Source of the DNA: Candidatus Eisenbacteria bacterium
Lineage (GTDB): Bacteria > Eisenbacteria > RBG-16-71-46 > CAIMUX01 > JAHJDP01
Length of the DNA stretch: 53,775 nt
Assembly: GCA_018831195.1 (NCBI GenBank)
Contig: JAHJDP010000004.1
Span: forward strand, 1 to 53,775
Direction of reading: 5' to 3'
Of the stretch, positions 1-8,261 are shown piece after piece (positions within the stretch are counted from its first letter, which is position 1; each line of letters begins with the position of its first letter). The notes beneath the pieces were generated by a model. The model searched no databases. It was given only the letters and a program-made list of their open reading frames with translations, and was not told the DNA's origin. A program made the position numbers and the translations under genes.

Positions 1-960
1 CAGGTCGGCGTACGCTCCCAGCATCACTTCGCCAAAGTCAAGGGAGGTCGGATTCACATCACAGTCCGGCGCATAGTCGCCGTCACCGGTGCAGGAAACA
101 TCGGCGCAGTCGGTACCCGTCTCGATCGTGCACTGATGAATACCGGCCGATGCCGGCGCATACCGGACCGTCACAAGCTTGGACTCATCCGCGCCGAGGC
201 TGTAGGAGCCGCCACCACCCGTGATGCTATAGTGATCACACGACTCGCTCACCGTGCCGGTCAGGGTGCTTCCACCGATATTCGTGATCGTGAAGGTCTT
301 ATACAGGGTGCTACCGATATCAACCTCGCCAAAATCAAGATTGGTTGGAGAGACCGAACAGGCGGCCGGATAATCGGACATGCCGACGCAAGAGACATTC
401 TCGCAATCGGTGCCTGTTTCAATCATACAGTTGTTATCGCCGGGGATCACCGGCTCAAATCGCACCGTGACAACGACAGACTGGCCGGCGCCAAGGCTGT
501 AAGGGCCGCCACCGGAGACGATGCTGTAATTCGGATCCGATGCGCTCACCGTTCCTGTTAATGTGCCCCCACCGGTATTTGTAATTGTGAAAGGGGCATC
601 TGCGTTTTCTCCGATGAACATAAATCCGAAATCGATTTCTTCCGTATCGACGGAGCAGAGCGGCGGATCTTCGCCCACACCTGAACAGGAAACGTCGCCA
701 CAACAGGGGCTGCCGGTTTCAATGGCGCAGCTATGCGGCCCCGAGGATGTCGGCGCGAATCGCACCGTCACCGTAACAGATTGCCCCGCATTGAGGCTGT
801 AGGATCCCCCGCCTGAAATGACGTTGAAATCGCTACAAGTCTCGCTCACCGTTCCCGCTAAAGTCCCCAGCGCCGTATTTGTAATAGTGAATGAATCATC
901 CGCAAATCCGCCAACGGCGACCGTGCCAAAATCAAGAGTGGATGGTGCGGCAAGGCAATC
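1..960 (-). repeat. Tandem ~300-bp repeats encoding choice-of-anchor D (ASH-like) domains
   Basis: Inside the M6 protease gene, about 300-bp units recur at roughly 960-660, 660-360 and 360-60, with a fourth beginning at about 60. Each encodes the same cysteine-framed Ig-like domain, with the landmarks LDFG, FTITN, GTVS, YSL and IETG in the same order. The DNA of the units is still visibly similar, for example around the IETG and FTITN codons, so copy number may vary between strains by recombination. They probably act as a rigid stalk or sugar/protein-binding array. Confidence 0.8.
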
Positions 961-2574
961 GGCCGGCCCGTAAAAATCGGCCGACATTGTGCCTGTGCTG
1001 CCGCTGATATTTTCTACAGAGATATAAGTTCCACAATCATCATAAGACGTACAATTCGGAATCGTTGATTCGTTGAATGCCGCATATCCTGTTATGGAGT
1101 TATAAAAATCCTGCGAATCACCGCTGTTGTTTCCGAGCTCTAGATCATAGCTTCCGTCAGCCTGTTCAATTGAAATGCCATACCATTTCTCGCCATTCGA
1201 GGGATTCGGTGGGAGGCTGCTACAATCGCAGTTATCTTCTCCCCGATAGGTTCCGCCCGAAACACACTCCGCTTCATTAGGCCGCCAATAGTTCCTATCC
1301 ATCACATCTTCATCCACGTGATAGATAAGAACTCCGTGGGCATTCGGAGAAATGCGGATGAGCCCTTCGTCAAAGCCGATCTGCTGCCGGTTTTCAACAA
1401 GCCAATATTCCTGACCTGAACTCGAGGGGTTGATCAATTTGAATATGGCATCGGAACCTGTTGTTTCAATTGGAGGAATATCTGTATCTGGAAGGCATCC
1501 CAGTACCTCAACAGGAGTGGCAAAACCTAATTGCATGATACCCCAGGCGCTTGGATGAGCTGGTGAATTTCCGGAGCACTCGCTAATATTGGGGCTTCGG
1601 TTCCAACTGCCGCCGGCCATAAGACTGTAGCGGCCGGTACCGGAAGATTGACTACCGTAGTCGTATTCGTCGGGCAATCCGAGAACATGCCCGAATTCAT
1701 GCGCGTAGACACCCACGGCCGGCAACCAGGGGCCGCTGGTCGATCCGCCCTCGCCGGTCGTGTTGCCGCCGCACTCCGGCTCCATTGAGTAATTCGTGAT
1801 CTGAACGCCATCAACATAGAGATCGGGCGGGGTTGTGCCCCATCCGTCGTTTGTATCAATGCTCCAGGCATGCGACCAGATGAGAGTCTCGTAGCCGTTC
1901 CATTCGGCGCCGGAGCCCGAATGAACGATAAAGAGATTCTGCACCTTTCCGCCAGAGGCGTATTGAGAGAAATCGACATACGGATCTGCGGCCATGACCG
2001 CTTCCATGACCAAACGTTGTACATTACGGGGATAAGGCCCAAACCCATTGTCGTGTGTGCCATCATTGTCACAATAGTAGGTGTAACTATTTGGAGCTGT
2101 TACCCATCCCACCGAACTGGGGAGGTTTAATGTAATAATGTCAACCTCGCCATAGGAGATTTCATTGTAAAAATTCTTTAGCGTGCGATCAGTTGTCGGA
2201 TCGGCGCCGCCGCGAACATACGTCGTTCCGAAAAGCATATCGTCGAAAACCGTTGGGGAATACCGAATGGTAGGTCCGCCGGGCGGGTTATCGGTAAACT
2301 CAATGAGTATAACAATCGCCTTGACCGTTTCGGTGAGCTTGTCCGGTGTCCTCGATAGCGCATTGACGGATCTTCCACCTTGGGAAGCGAACCGCGCCTC
2401 GGTTCGAGAGATTGGGATTTCCTCTCCCCGCTCTTTCATCCGGTCGATGATATCGGGGTCCAGCGGCATAAAGCTTGGAATACTGCCGACCGCTTCCGTA
2501 TGCGAATCCGCCTGAACCACCGCAAATGCCAGCAAACACACCGCACAACCCAAAACCCACCCTGAACATCTCAT
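1..2574 (-). CDS. Secreted M6-family metalloprotease with choice-of-anchor D repeats (3' truncated by window edge)
   Basis: The minus frame is open from ATG at 2574 to base 1, so the C-terminus lies outside the window. The start has a Shine-Dalgarno AGAGGGG at 2584-2590, nine bases away. The N-terminus is a signal peptide (MRCSGWVLGCAVCLLAFAVV). The catalytic core shows HEFGHVLGLPDEYD at residues 292-305, matching HExxHxxGxxD zinc ligands H292, H296 and D302, followed by a Met-turn-like YSLMAGG; this is the immune-inhibitor-A/M6 pattern. From about residue 540 come tandem ~100-residue Ig-like units (C...LDFG...FTITN...GTVS...YSL...VTVRF.P...C.IETG..C..VSC.G), three complete and a fourth cut by the edge. 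A secreted peptidase acting on extracellular protein is expected. By analogy with its neighbours a C-terminal sorting tail may follow outside the window; that is inference. Confidence 0.88.
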   Translation of the reverse strand, partial: MRCSGWVLGCAVCLLAFAVVQADSHTEAVGSIPSFMPLDPDIIDRMKERGEEIPISRTEARFASQGGRSVNALSRTPDKLTETVKAIVILIEFTDNPPGGPTIRYSPTVFDDMLFGTTYVRGGADPTTDRTLKNFYNEISYGEVDIITLNLPSSVGWVTAPNSYTYYCDNDGTHDNGFGPYPRNVQRLVMEAVMAADPYVDFSQYASGGKVQNLFIVHSGSGAEWNGYETLIWSHAWSIDTNDGWGTTPPDLYVDGVQITNYSMEPECGGNTTGEGGSTSGPWLPAVGVYAHEFGHVLGLPDEYDYGSQSSGTGRYSLMAGGSWNRSPNISECSGNSPAHPSAWGIMQLGFATPVEVLGCLPDTDIPPIETTGSDAIFKLINPSSSGQEYWLVENRQQIGFDEGLIRISPNAHGVLIYHVDEDVMDRNYWRPNEAECVSGGTYRGEDNCDCSSLPPNPSNGEKWYGISIEQADGSYDLELGNNSGDSQDFYNSITGYAAFNESTIPNCTSYDDCGTYISVENISGSTGTMSADFYGPADCLAAPSTLDFGTVAVGGFADDSFTITNTALGTLAGTVSETCSDFNVISGGGSYSLNAGQSVTVTVRFAPTSSGPHSCAIETGSPCCGDVSCSGVGEDPPLCSVDTEEIDFGFMFIGENADAPFTITNTGGGTLTGTVSASDPNYSIVSGGGPYSLGAGQSVVVTVRFEPVIPGDNNCMIETGTDCENVSCVGMSDYPAACSVSPTNLDFGEVDIGSTLYKTFTITNIGGSTLTGTVSESCDHYSITGGGGSYSLGADESKLVTVRYAPASAGIHQCTIETGTDCADVSCTGDGDYAPDCDVNPTSLDFGEVMLGAYADL

Positions 2575-2661
2575 CGACGAAAACCCCTCTGGATGTCCTG
2601 ACACGCGCTGCTTGGAAAAGTTGGCTTTTGTGACCCCGCAAATCCCTGTAATTGAATCTCT

Positions 2662-2679
2662 TGTTGAGATTTCTCAACA
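2662..2679. promoter_or_regulatory. Perfect 8-bp inverted repeat in the leader of the M6 protease gene
   Basis: TGTTGAGA-TT-TCTCAACA is a perfect inverted repeat with a 2-base centre. It lies between the likely -10 box (2705-2710) and the ATG at 2574, about 20-35 bases past the expected transcription start. It could be a repressor operator or a leader hairpin. No regulator gene is adjacent, so the partner is unknown. Confidence 0.4.
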
Positions 2680-2704
2680 GAAACAATGATGCGGATTCCG
2701 CCAT

Positions 2705-2713
2705 ATTATACCA
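2705..2713 (-). promoter_or_regulatory. Extended -10 promoter for the M6 protease gene
   Basis: On the minus strand the sequence TGGTATAAT is a consensus TATAAT with an upstream TGn extension. No good -35 hexamer is found 17 bases upstream (TAGCAA). The start codon is about 125 bases downstream. Similar TGn-TATAwT boxes precede two other secreted-protein genes in this window. Confidence 0.55.
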
Positions 2714-2789
2714 GAAAAACCAGCGATTTGCTAATGTGTTCGCACTTTTTCAAGGGCTGGATCTGTCCGTTATTTTTACTTCGTCAGCA

Positions 2790-2844
2790 TTGCCGGCGCA
2801 GAGCGTGACAGGCGCGATTGTCAGCGTGCAGGCATTTGTTAGGT
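2790..2844 (-). other. attC-like recombination site after the DUF6796 gene (one end degenerate)
   Basis: The minus-strand ACCTAAC at 2838-2844 fits the integron inverse core RYYYAAC and contains the TAA stop of the preceding gene. Next to it is the L-box-like CAAATGCCTGC, and TGACA/TGTCA pairs around 2811-2829. The far core is not recognisable, so the left boundary is approximate. This would be the distal end of the cassette array. Confidence 0.4.
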
Positions 2845-3501
2845 ATCAGATTCTTTCTTCCAAGTTGTGATGATTGACACCGCAAAGAAGACACAGAAGG
2901 TCAAATTGATATACCCCCCCATGATCACCGCGCCAACCGGCGCCGGAAAGAACGAAGTCCCCAGTAGGAGACCGAAAAGCATCAACAGGCCCGGATTCGC
3001 CAAGACCGTCCAACGTGGGTAACGACTTCGACCCATGAGAACAAGGACGGCGAGAATCGCACTTACAAGATAGCCTGGCGCTGCTGAAGCCTTAAATACC
3101 GTTTCCAGGTAGGATCCAAGGGCGTCGGTAAATGGATTGAAACCGGCTACATTTGCCAATCCGTACTTGAAAGAGAGCATTCGGACGCCCCACAGAACAT
3201 GGTATGCGCTCCCTGTTACAATCATGGCGGTGAGTCCAACTAAGATCATCCTTGCTGCAAACCGCCCAGCCTGACGTGTGTTGAGGTAGATGTGCCAGAA
3301 ACCGGCAAGGTACAACATCGCGCCGACAGGCCCCAACAACCCACCAACATAGATCCGTGCCAGGGACGCCTTTTCCGCTACTCGATGGGCGTCAACCCAA
3401 AAGTCTGCCGCGCTCCCCCAGTGGCCGTAGAGAAGCATATCCCCCACGAGAAGGACGATAGCGCCAATGAAGCCGACGATTCCAGCGGTACGCCTGTTCA
3501 T
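2839..3501 (-). CDS. Multi-pass membrane protein, DUF6796-like
   Basis: This encodes about 220 residues with roughly six to seven hydrophobic segments, beginning MNRRTAGIVGFIGAIVLLVG. The start at 3501 is chosen because GAGGAGAG sits six bases upstream; an alternative start at 3534 lacks one. Conserved-looking features are the early GDMLLYGHW motif and a proline/glycine-rich C-terminal helix pair. I recognise the family only as the uncharacterised DUF6796-type membrane proteins; no catalytic residues are evident. The TAA stop is embedded in an ACCTAAC integron-like core, and a degenerate core lies 19 bases upstream of the start, so this is probably a mobile gene cassette. Its function is unknown. 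Confidence 0.7.
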   Translation of the reverse strand: MNRRTAGIVGFIGAIVLLVGDMLLYGHWGSAADFWVDAHRVAEKASLARIYVGGLLGPVGAMLYLAGFWHIYLNTRQAGRFAARMILVGLTAMIVTGSAYHVLWGVRMLSFKYGLANVAGFNPFTDALGSYLETVFKASAAPGYLVSAILAVLVLMGRSRYPRWTVLANPGLLMLFGLLLGTSFFPAPVGAVIMGGYINLTFCVFFAVSIITTWKKESDT

Positions 3502-3519
3502 CTTCTCTCCTCGTGCGAC

Positions 3520-3639
3520 ACCTAAAGCGAACATCAGCGTCGAAACCGCTGTCTCTGCACAAGAATCTCATGAGGCAGGTGGGGCGGGGGGTTAGATGTC
3601 CCCAACGACGTCGGTGTCCGGTTCATATGCTGGTTAGAC
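3520..3639 (-). other. attC-like site between the GAF gene and the DUF6796 gene
   Basis: On the minus strand the site opens with GTCTAAC (3633-3639), which contains the TAA stop of the GAF gene, and closes with TTTAGGT (3520-3526), one base off GTTRRRY. The closing end is preceded by GCTGATGTTCGC. Internal pairing is modest (CAGC/GCTG, AACC/GGTT). A second RYYYAAC (minus ATCTAAC, 3592-3598) is an alternative inner core. Confidence 0.42.
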
Positions 3640-4317
3640 GGATTTATTGATCTCCCTTTCATAGCACTGCGGGCAGATCCCGTGAGAGGGCCTTGCGCCG
3701 GAAATATCATGGACATATTTTTCTACCGAGATCCACTTGCCTGTTTTTTCGCGGACCTTCTTGCAATAACTACAGATCGGATAAATCACACTCAAATCAT
3801 CAAGCAAACGATCCCGGCGGTCTATCTCCTCTTTGTCTAAAACAATGCGAAGAGACAGTTCGATCATCCTCTTGATCTGCTTGACCAATCTGATGTGCAT
3901 TTCATTATGAGCGTTCTGCTTGTTGTCCAGGAAACAAACTGTCCCGAACTGCCCTCCATCAGGACGCTCAATGGGCATGCCCAGGTAAGAGACAATGTGC
4001 AGATCGACTGCAGCTGCATTGTCTTTCCACTGAGAATCCTGGAGCGCATTTGGAATTAGATTAAGCCCCCTGCTCTTCAGAGTATACTCACAGTACCATC
4101 CGGAATCTGGGTACGGCGACGTGTACGCCGCAGGATAGGGGTTGCCCTCAGTCTCACTTGAAAGGAGGATCTCAATTTCCTTACCGTCAACGCGCGTGAT
4201 CAGCCCCGCTGGAACACCAAGGATCTCAGCCGTCTCGTTGAGCAGGTTCTGCCATTCTCTTAAAAGATCTTCGGTAAGCGTTTTTCGATTGAACGGGTTT
4301 GCATCCATGTTTTCCAT
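3634..4317 (-). CDS. GAF-domain sensor-like protein with C-terminal Cys cluster
   Basis: This protein has about 227 residues. The ATG at 4317 is preferred because GGGGAAGTG precedes it; a GTG at 4341 is possible. Residues about 25-175 read as a GAF domain (LLNETAEILGVPAGLITRV, then GWYCEYTL, then YLGMPIERPDG.QFGTVCFLD), a fold that binds small molecules or chromophores. After a helical linker (IDRRDRLLDDL) comes a compact ICSYCKKVR...W..VE.YV...SHGICPQCYE segment whose two CxxC pairs suggest zinc binding. There is no output kinase or cyclase domain, so it is probably a soluble sensing or adaptor module. It is flanked by integron-like attC sites and is unrelated to its neighbours, as expected for a gene cassette. 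Confidence 0.8.
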   Translation of the reverse strand: MENMDANPFNRKTLTEDLLREWQNLLNETAEILGVPAGLITRVDGKEIEILLSSETEGNPYPAAYTSPYPDSGWYCEYTLKSRGLNLIPNALQDSQWKDNAAAVDLHIVSYLGMPIERPDGGQFGTVCFLDNKQNAHNEMHIRLVKQIKRMIELSLRIVLDKEEIDRRDRLLDDLSVIYPICSYCKKVREKTGKWISVEKYVHDISGARPSHGICPQCYEREINKSV

Positions 4318-4365
4318 ATTCACTTCCCCTGATTTTTCCACAAGATATCGCTTTGAATGCGGTAG

Positions 4366-4427
4366 GTCTAACGCTGCGGATTAGAAGCGGCTCGTCAGAG
4401 GCGTCTCACTGCATCCGCTTGTGTACA
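4366..4427 (-). other. attC-like integron recombination site (best example in the window)
   Basis: The minus strand ends in GTTAGAC (4366-4372), a perfect GTTRRRY core, 49 bases before the GAF gene start. The imperfect palindrome pairs GCGGAT (4376-4381) with ATCCGC (4413-4418), and the opposite core is degenerate (TGTACAC, 4421-4427). The arrangement of core, CGCTGCGGAT arm, central hairpin and GCATCCGCTTG arm is that of common ~60-bp attC sites. Confidence 0.6.
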
Positions 4428-4513
4428 CCCGGCAGGGGCGTGGTCTGAAGGAGGCCTGCGTGTTCGAGCGTGCTACTGGCACCGCCGGTCGACGTTGCTC
4501 ACGACGCGCTACA

Positions 4514-5041
4514 CTATTCCTTCACTCTGAATTCCTGATAGTGGCCCCCCGCCAACTCGCCATTTTCTTTTAGCTTGAACGTGTCCTTCAAAACACCTGT
4601 TGGGTCGAGTTGGAGCACCGTTTCGAATTCCTTCGACTCCTCGGGCCAATGATTATGACCTCGAAGCACGATATTTCCGTCCTGCAGAGCGACGACACCC
4701 TCTCCAACTATGCCTCGGCTGTTCAAGTCAATGAAAAGAACTTCCTTGCGATTCGGGCTCCAAAAGAAATGGGTTTCGCTGAAGAAGTTGAGCGCAACAA
4801 CCTCTCTCGAGTATTTCACCGCCATTCCATTCAAAACCGGCTCGAATCGGAGAGAGATGACCAAATCGGGAACGTTGTCGCCAACGTATCCACCCTCCCA
4901 GTTCAAGCCTAACAGCGGCTCTAGAAAACGAAGATGTTCTTCCAAATCAGCACCACTCGATGCTGAAGAAAGGGCCACCAATAACAAAATGGCCACAAGG
5001 GTCGTCAGTCTCGACATACACTGCATTCGCTCAATCCTCAT
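4514..5041 (-). CDS. Small secreted protein, predicted beta-barrel (lipocalin/DUF1579-like), function unknown
   Basis: The product has up to 175 residues with a signal peptide (MSRLTTLVAILLLVALSSASSGA). Three in-frame ATGs lie near the start; the one at 5026 has GAGG at suitable spacing, while 5041 is the longest. The mature part alternates short beta strands: LLGLNWEGGYV, VISLRFEPVLNGMAVKYSREV, ETHFFWSPNRKEVLFIDL, GIVGEGVVALQDGNIVLRGH, then a final GGHYQEFRV. This layout resembles small periplasmic barrels that measure or bind a ligand. No catalytic motif is visible. It is a single gene between integron-like sites with AT-richer codons than its chromosomal neighbours, so lateral acquisition is likely. 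Confidence 0.65.
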   Translation of the reverse strand: MRIERMQCMSRLTTLVAILLLVALSSASSGADLEEHLRFLEPLLGLNWEGGYVGDNVPDLVISLRFEPVLNGMAVKYSREVVALNFFSETHFFWSPNRKEVLFIDLNSRGIVGEGVVALQDGNIVLRGHNHWPEESKEFETVLQLDPTGVLKDTFKLKENGELAGGHYQEFRVKE

Positions 5042-5321
5042 TGGTTTTTGCCGAAGTTGCTGTCCGCCTCACCTGCCGCTTCTCCTTGATTGTAAGGATA
5101 CTCCATGCCCCAGGATAAATGGTCAAGGACCATTCATTGTTCTATTCATCCCCGCTTCAAAAGCCGGCTCAACGTTTTCAGCCTCTTTGAGAGCAAAGCC
5201 GCGGATGGATCGATTCCGGGGAGCTAATATTCCTTGCGCTCCATAGCTGAATTCATGGGGATCGAGTCAATCTGCCCTATGACAGCCGAGGACAGAATAG
5301 GTAAGGTAAATAAAATCATTA
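5042..5321. other. Gene-free 280-bp spacer inside the cassette region
   Basis: No convincing ORF is present. On the minus strand a GTTGAGC (5167-5173) fits the integron core GTTRRRY, and GCCTAAT (5321-5327), one base off RYYYAAC, overlaps the upstream gene's TAA stop. The two could be the ends of a decayed ~160-bp attC, but the arms do not pair convincingly. Confidence 0.3.
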
Positions 5322-6020
5322 TTAGGCCTCTCTTCGCCCCCAGCCTACCGATTCATTTGCGTCTGAGACGCCCGGCAGGGTTCGACAAAATAGGGTCGCC
5401 AGCAATACACAAACGACCAGAAATACACCAACGTACCCTACGATTCCAATGTTTCGCACTTGCATGTTCCCCAGTACGACACCAATCAAGCCGGCGAGTG
5501 CGAGCGCTCCACTTGCGAACATCGTTACTCGGACCCAAGTGGCTAAACGGGTCCCGTTGAAAACTGGGGCTGCGAACAGCATCGAAAAAGCAAAGAAGAC
5601 GTCCCAGCCTAGTATGTCGAGCGCGTATACTACCGAGGGCCAATTGAACGACATAAACAAAGGCAGCCACGGCTGCGCGGCAAAGATAGGCTGGCGGCTT
5701 AGAGTCAAAATGACAAAGTGCAGGCTACAGGTCAGGCCGGCGAGGAGGCCCATGAAAACGACGGATATAAGGCTAAGCGATTTTGACGGGCGTGGCGCCC
5801 AAGCATGAACCGCCACCATGAGCGCGACCATCGCTGGCATCATGGCGATGATAAGGATTTCGAGGATCGAGAACATCGGATCGCGTATCGGCTGATCCGG
5901 GGACTCAAGCATTGCGAGCCCGAGAACCAGCGTAGATGCGTAGGCGACCAGTAGAACAGCTGTCGCAACGGCCGAGTATATCCCGAGCCGGCGAGCGGTT
6001 GCGGTGAATTCTATCGACAT
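5322..6020 (-). CDS. Seven-helix-like integral membrane protein, function unknown
   Basis: This encodes 232 residues with about seven hydrophobic helices: YSAVATAVLLVAYASTLVLG, ILEILIIAMMPAMVALMVAV, SLISVVFMGLLAGLTCSLHF and others. The N-terminus is short and the C-terminus is charged (ANESVGWGRREA). No active-site motif or known family is recognised. A perfect integron-like core (minus GTTAGGT, 6050-6056) lies 29 bases upstream of the start, and the TAA stop overlaps a near-core GCCTAAT. It is therefore best seen as the first gene of the proposed cassette array; the spacing suggests translation from a nearby leader rather than an operon with the propeller gene upstream. Confidence 0.65.
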   Translation of the reverse strand: MSIEFTATARRLGIYSAVATAVLLVAYASTLVLGLAMLESPDQPIRDPMFSILEILIIAMMPAMVALMVAVHAWAPRPSKSLSLISVVFMGLLAGLTCSLHFVILTLSRQPIFAAQPWLPLFMSFNWPSVVYALDILGWDVFFAFSMLFAAPVFNGTRLATWVRVTMFASGALALAGLIGVVLGNMQVRNIGIVGYVGVFLVVCVLLATLFCRTLPGVSDANESVGWGRREA

Positions 6021-6049
6021 GCTGCCTTCCCCCGCGCTCTGTTTAGTAA

Positions 6050-6132
6050 ACCTAACCGTAACGGTTTTCTTGCGTTATGATGACGGCGCGATAACCTCAT
6101 TGGAGCCAGGGTATCGGCCGGTTCATTTTGTT
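6050..6132 (-). other. attC/attI-like boundary of the cassette region
   Basis: Minus GTTAGGT at 6050-6056 fits GTTRRRY exactly and sits just before the first cassette gene. About 75 bases away is minus CTCCAAC, one base off RYYYAAC, followed by AAAATGAACCGG. AACCGTAACGGTT next to the core is a small inverted repeat. No integrase gene is nearby, so whether this is attC or attI is unclear. Confidence 0.4.
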
Positions 6133-6169
6133 GGAGATATCAATATGATGAAATCGAACCGCTGCCATA

Positions 6170-7969
6170 TCATCTCAGAATCGTCACATTTCTCCTTATG
6201 ACCATTTGCTCCGTTTCCAGTTTAATAAAATAGACTCCCGGGGGTACCCTCGTGCCATCGGACGCGAGGCCGTCCCAGCTCACTGTGTGTCTGCCGGCGG
6301 GTCGTTGTCCCTTTGTAAGAGTGCGCACCACGCGTCCGGTCACATCATAGACAGCCAGCGTCGCCCGGCCGGGCTCAGGCAGATCAAAGCGGACACGGGT
6401 CGTTTGAGTGAATGGATTCGGACGGCAGCAGATGAGTCCATTGGTCCCGTGGGCGCCGGGCTCGGGCGCGCCGCTCTCTGCAGTCGCGGGTCCGTCATAA
6501 TAAATATCGTATAAGTCGGTGGCATAGTCGCGCTCATCGGTCCAGCAGATGGCGGCCTCCTCCTCAGTCGGCCGGGTAGGATTCACGCCGACAGCCGGCC
6601 ACGGATAGTCGGAGCTGGCGTTCAAGCCATCATTTATATGCGCCGAGAGGGACCACGCCCCGGGCGCCGTGTAAGCGGCCGATCGGTAGTCGATCATATT
6701 GTCATGGTGGAAAGCGGCGTGGAAAGCTCCTTGGCTGAGACTTGTTTGCAGATCCGGCGCCAGCTCGTTGTCGACCGCCGCACAACTCATGCACAGCGGT
6801 GAACTCCATGAAGCGCCGGCGTCTTGCGAGTAGATATACCAGATGTCCTCGTCGAGCTCGTGATAGAAGCGGGCATAGGCAATCAGTACGGTTCTACTGG
6901 TCAGGTATTCTTTGATGGCGCCTATCACCGGATCATAATCCTTGTCGTCGTTTGTGATCAGCCGCACTGCGCCGTCCCATGTCGCCCCATAGTCGGTGCT
7001 GCGGTTTGCAAAGATCTCTTGGTCCTGATCCGTGTGTGGATAAACAGGCGTGTTGTACGTGGCATAGAGATACTGGGTCCCGAAGTCTATATCGGGACGG
7101 TTCTCAGACGCGTCGTAACCGCTGTCGTGCCAGCCGATGATATCGGGCATGGCCTGCCAGTGTTGTCCGTGGTCGAGCGACCGGGAGAAACATACGGCCC
7201 AACCCTCCACCGTCAACACATTGAAAACCATATAAGCATACCAGGCGTCGTATTCGGATGAGTCGGTCACGATGCGCGGGTTCGATAAGCCATCGGGATT
7301 GTCGAAAACATGCGGCGTGTCAGTGACGCCGGAGCCGTCGAGGGCAATCCGCAAAAGCCAAATATCATTCGTTTCCAATTGATAGGCGACAAGCAGCCAA
7401 TTTTCATCCCCCTCGCCCACGGCCATTGACAGGTTGCCGCGGTCAGTCGTGGGACTTCCCATTGAGAGCCAGAGTTCCCAATCGTTTCCTCCATTGACGG
7501 AGCGGAAAATCGCAAGGGAGTTTGAATTGCTGACTTCTCTGGCGGCGTACAGCGTGCCGTTCGAGTCCCCGGCGATGACGGGTTTGATCTCGCCGTTCGG
7601 ACCCCCGCAGAGAAAGATGTCATCGTTCGTCCAGCGCTCACCTTCCAGGATTTGCCCACCGTTCGCATAACTCACCGTGACACCCGGCTCGAGTCCGCCA
7701 TCCGACATTTGGAACTCGAGCGATTGCCCGCGCAGACGGGCGAGCTCTACCTCGAGGGCCAGGGCGGCTTCCAAATCCCCGGCTTTCTTGGCGTCATGCA
7801 GATCATCGAGCAACCGGGATACTTCTGGGTCGGCCGCTGTGGGCCAACCGGTCACGACCGTTTCCCTCCCTTCATCGGCTTCCCGATTCCCCGCGTGGGA
7901 TACCTGAGGGGTTAGAAACATTCCGAGGAGAAGCGCAACAACCATTATACGGCGAGAGATATGCGGCAC
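6170..7969 (-). CDS. Secreted Asp-box beta-propeller protein (sialidase-like fold) with T9SS-type sorting tail
   Basis: The protein has 599 residues and starts at GTG 7969 behind an excellent AAGGAGG. A signal peptide (VVALLLGMFLTPQVSHAG) is followed by a helical segment with many charged residues, then a six-bladed-propeller-like region carrying four Asp boxes (RSVNGGNDWELW, RSLDHGQHWQAM, RSTDYGATWDGA, YSQDAGASWSSP). The sialidase arginine triad is not evident, so carbohydrate hydrolysis is uncertain; the fold may only bind. The last ~85 residues are a FlgD-like Ig/T9SS type A tail (PNPFTQTTRVRFDLP, YDVTGRVVRTL, GVYFIKL) ending in ILR. Export across both membranes is inferred from the tail. 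It is divergent from the PQQ-propeller gene, which carries the same kind of tail. Confidence 0.82.
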   Translation of the reverse strand: MPHISRRIMVVALLLGMFLTPQVSHAGNREADEGRETVVTGWPTAADPEVSRLLDDLHDAKKAGDLEAALALEVELARLRGQSLEFQMSDGGLEPGVTVSYANGGQILEGERWTNDDIFLCGGPNGEIKPVIAGDSNGTLYAAREVSNSNSLAIFRSVNGGNDWELWLSMGSPTTDRGNLSMAVGEGDENWLLVAYQLETNDIWLLRIALDGSGVTDTPHVFDNPDGLSNPRIVTDSSEYDAWYAYMVFNVLTVEGWAVCFSRSLDHGQHWQAMPDIIGWHDSGYDASENRPDIDFGTQYLYATYNTPVYPHTDQDQEIFANRSTDYGATWDGAVRLITNDDKDYDPVIGAIKEYLTSRTVLIAYARFYHELDEDIWYIYSQDAGASWSSPLCMSCAAVDNELAPDLQTSLSQGAFHAAFHHDNMIDYRSAAYTAPGAWSLSAHINDGLNASSDYPWPAVGVNPTRPTEEEAAICWTDERDYATDLYDIYYDGPATAESGAPEPGAHGTNGLICCRPNPFTQTTRVRFDLPEPGRATLAVYDVTGRVVRTLTKGQRPAGRHTVSWDGLASDGTRVPPGVYFIKLETEQMVIRRNVTILR

Positions 7970-8055
7970 GGTCGACCTCCTTAGCTGGAGTTGTAAATCT
8001 TGATGGGCGGGTCGATTTTTTAGGCCCGGGAAGGGCCTGGCTGCGACTGCAAACT

Positions 8056-8064
8056 AATATACCA
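8056..8064 (-). promoter_or_regulatory. Extended -10 promoter for the Asp-box propeller gene
   Basis: The minus strand carries TGGTATATT, an extended -10 box, about 90 bases upstream of the GTG start. No strong -35 is seen. It closely resembles the box ahead of the M6 protease gene. Confidence 0.5.
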
Positions 8065-8261
8065 AATTTCCAGGCAATTATGAATGATCTTTTTGCCTCC
8101 AGGCATTGTTCATAGCGCCGCCAAGGTTTCGAGCAGCCCGGTCTGGAAGGTCGCCATTGACCCGATCCTGTTGTATGATTCTCCCGTTGATTCTCGGAAC
8201 AAATCATCAATGATCTTTAAGATCTCAAGGATCACAACCATCTCAAGAAAGGAGCCGGCCG

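Noticed and set aside
136-561. Plus-strand ORF opposite the M6 protease repeats
   Set aside because: It is the shadow of the repeat-coding minus strand; the protein has no family features.
2790-6132. Prophage, insertion sequence or toxin-antitoxin explanation for the accessory genes
   Set aside because: No transposase, integrase, inverted terminal repeats, phage genes or toxin-antitoxin pair could be found.
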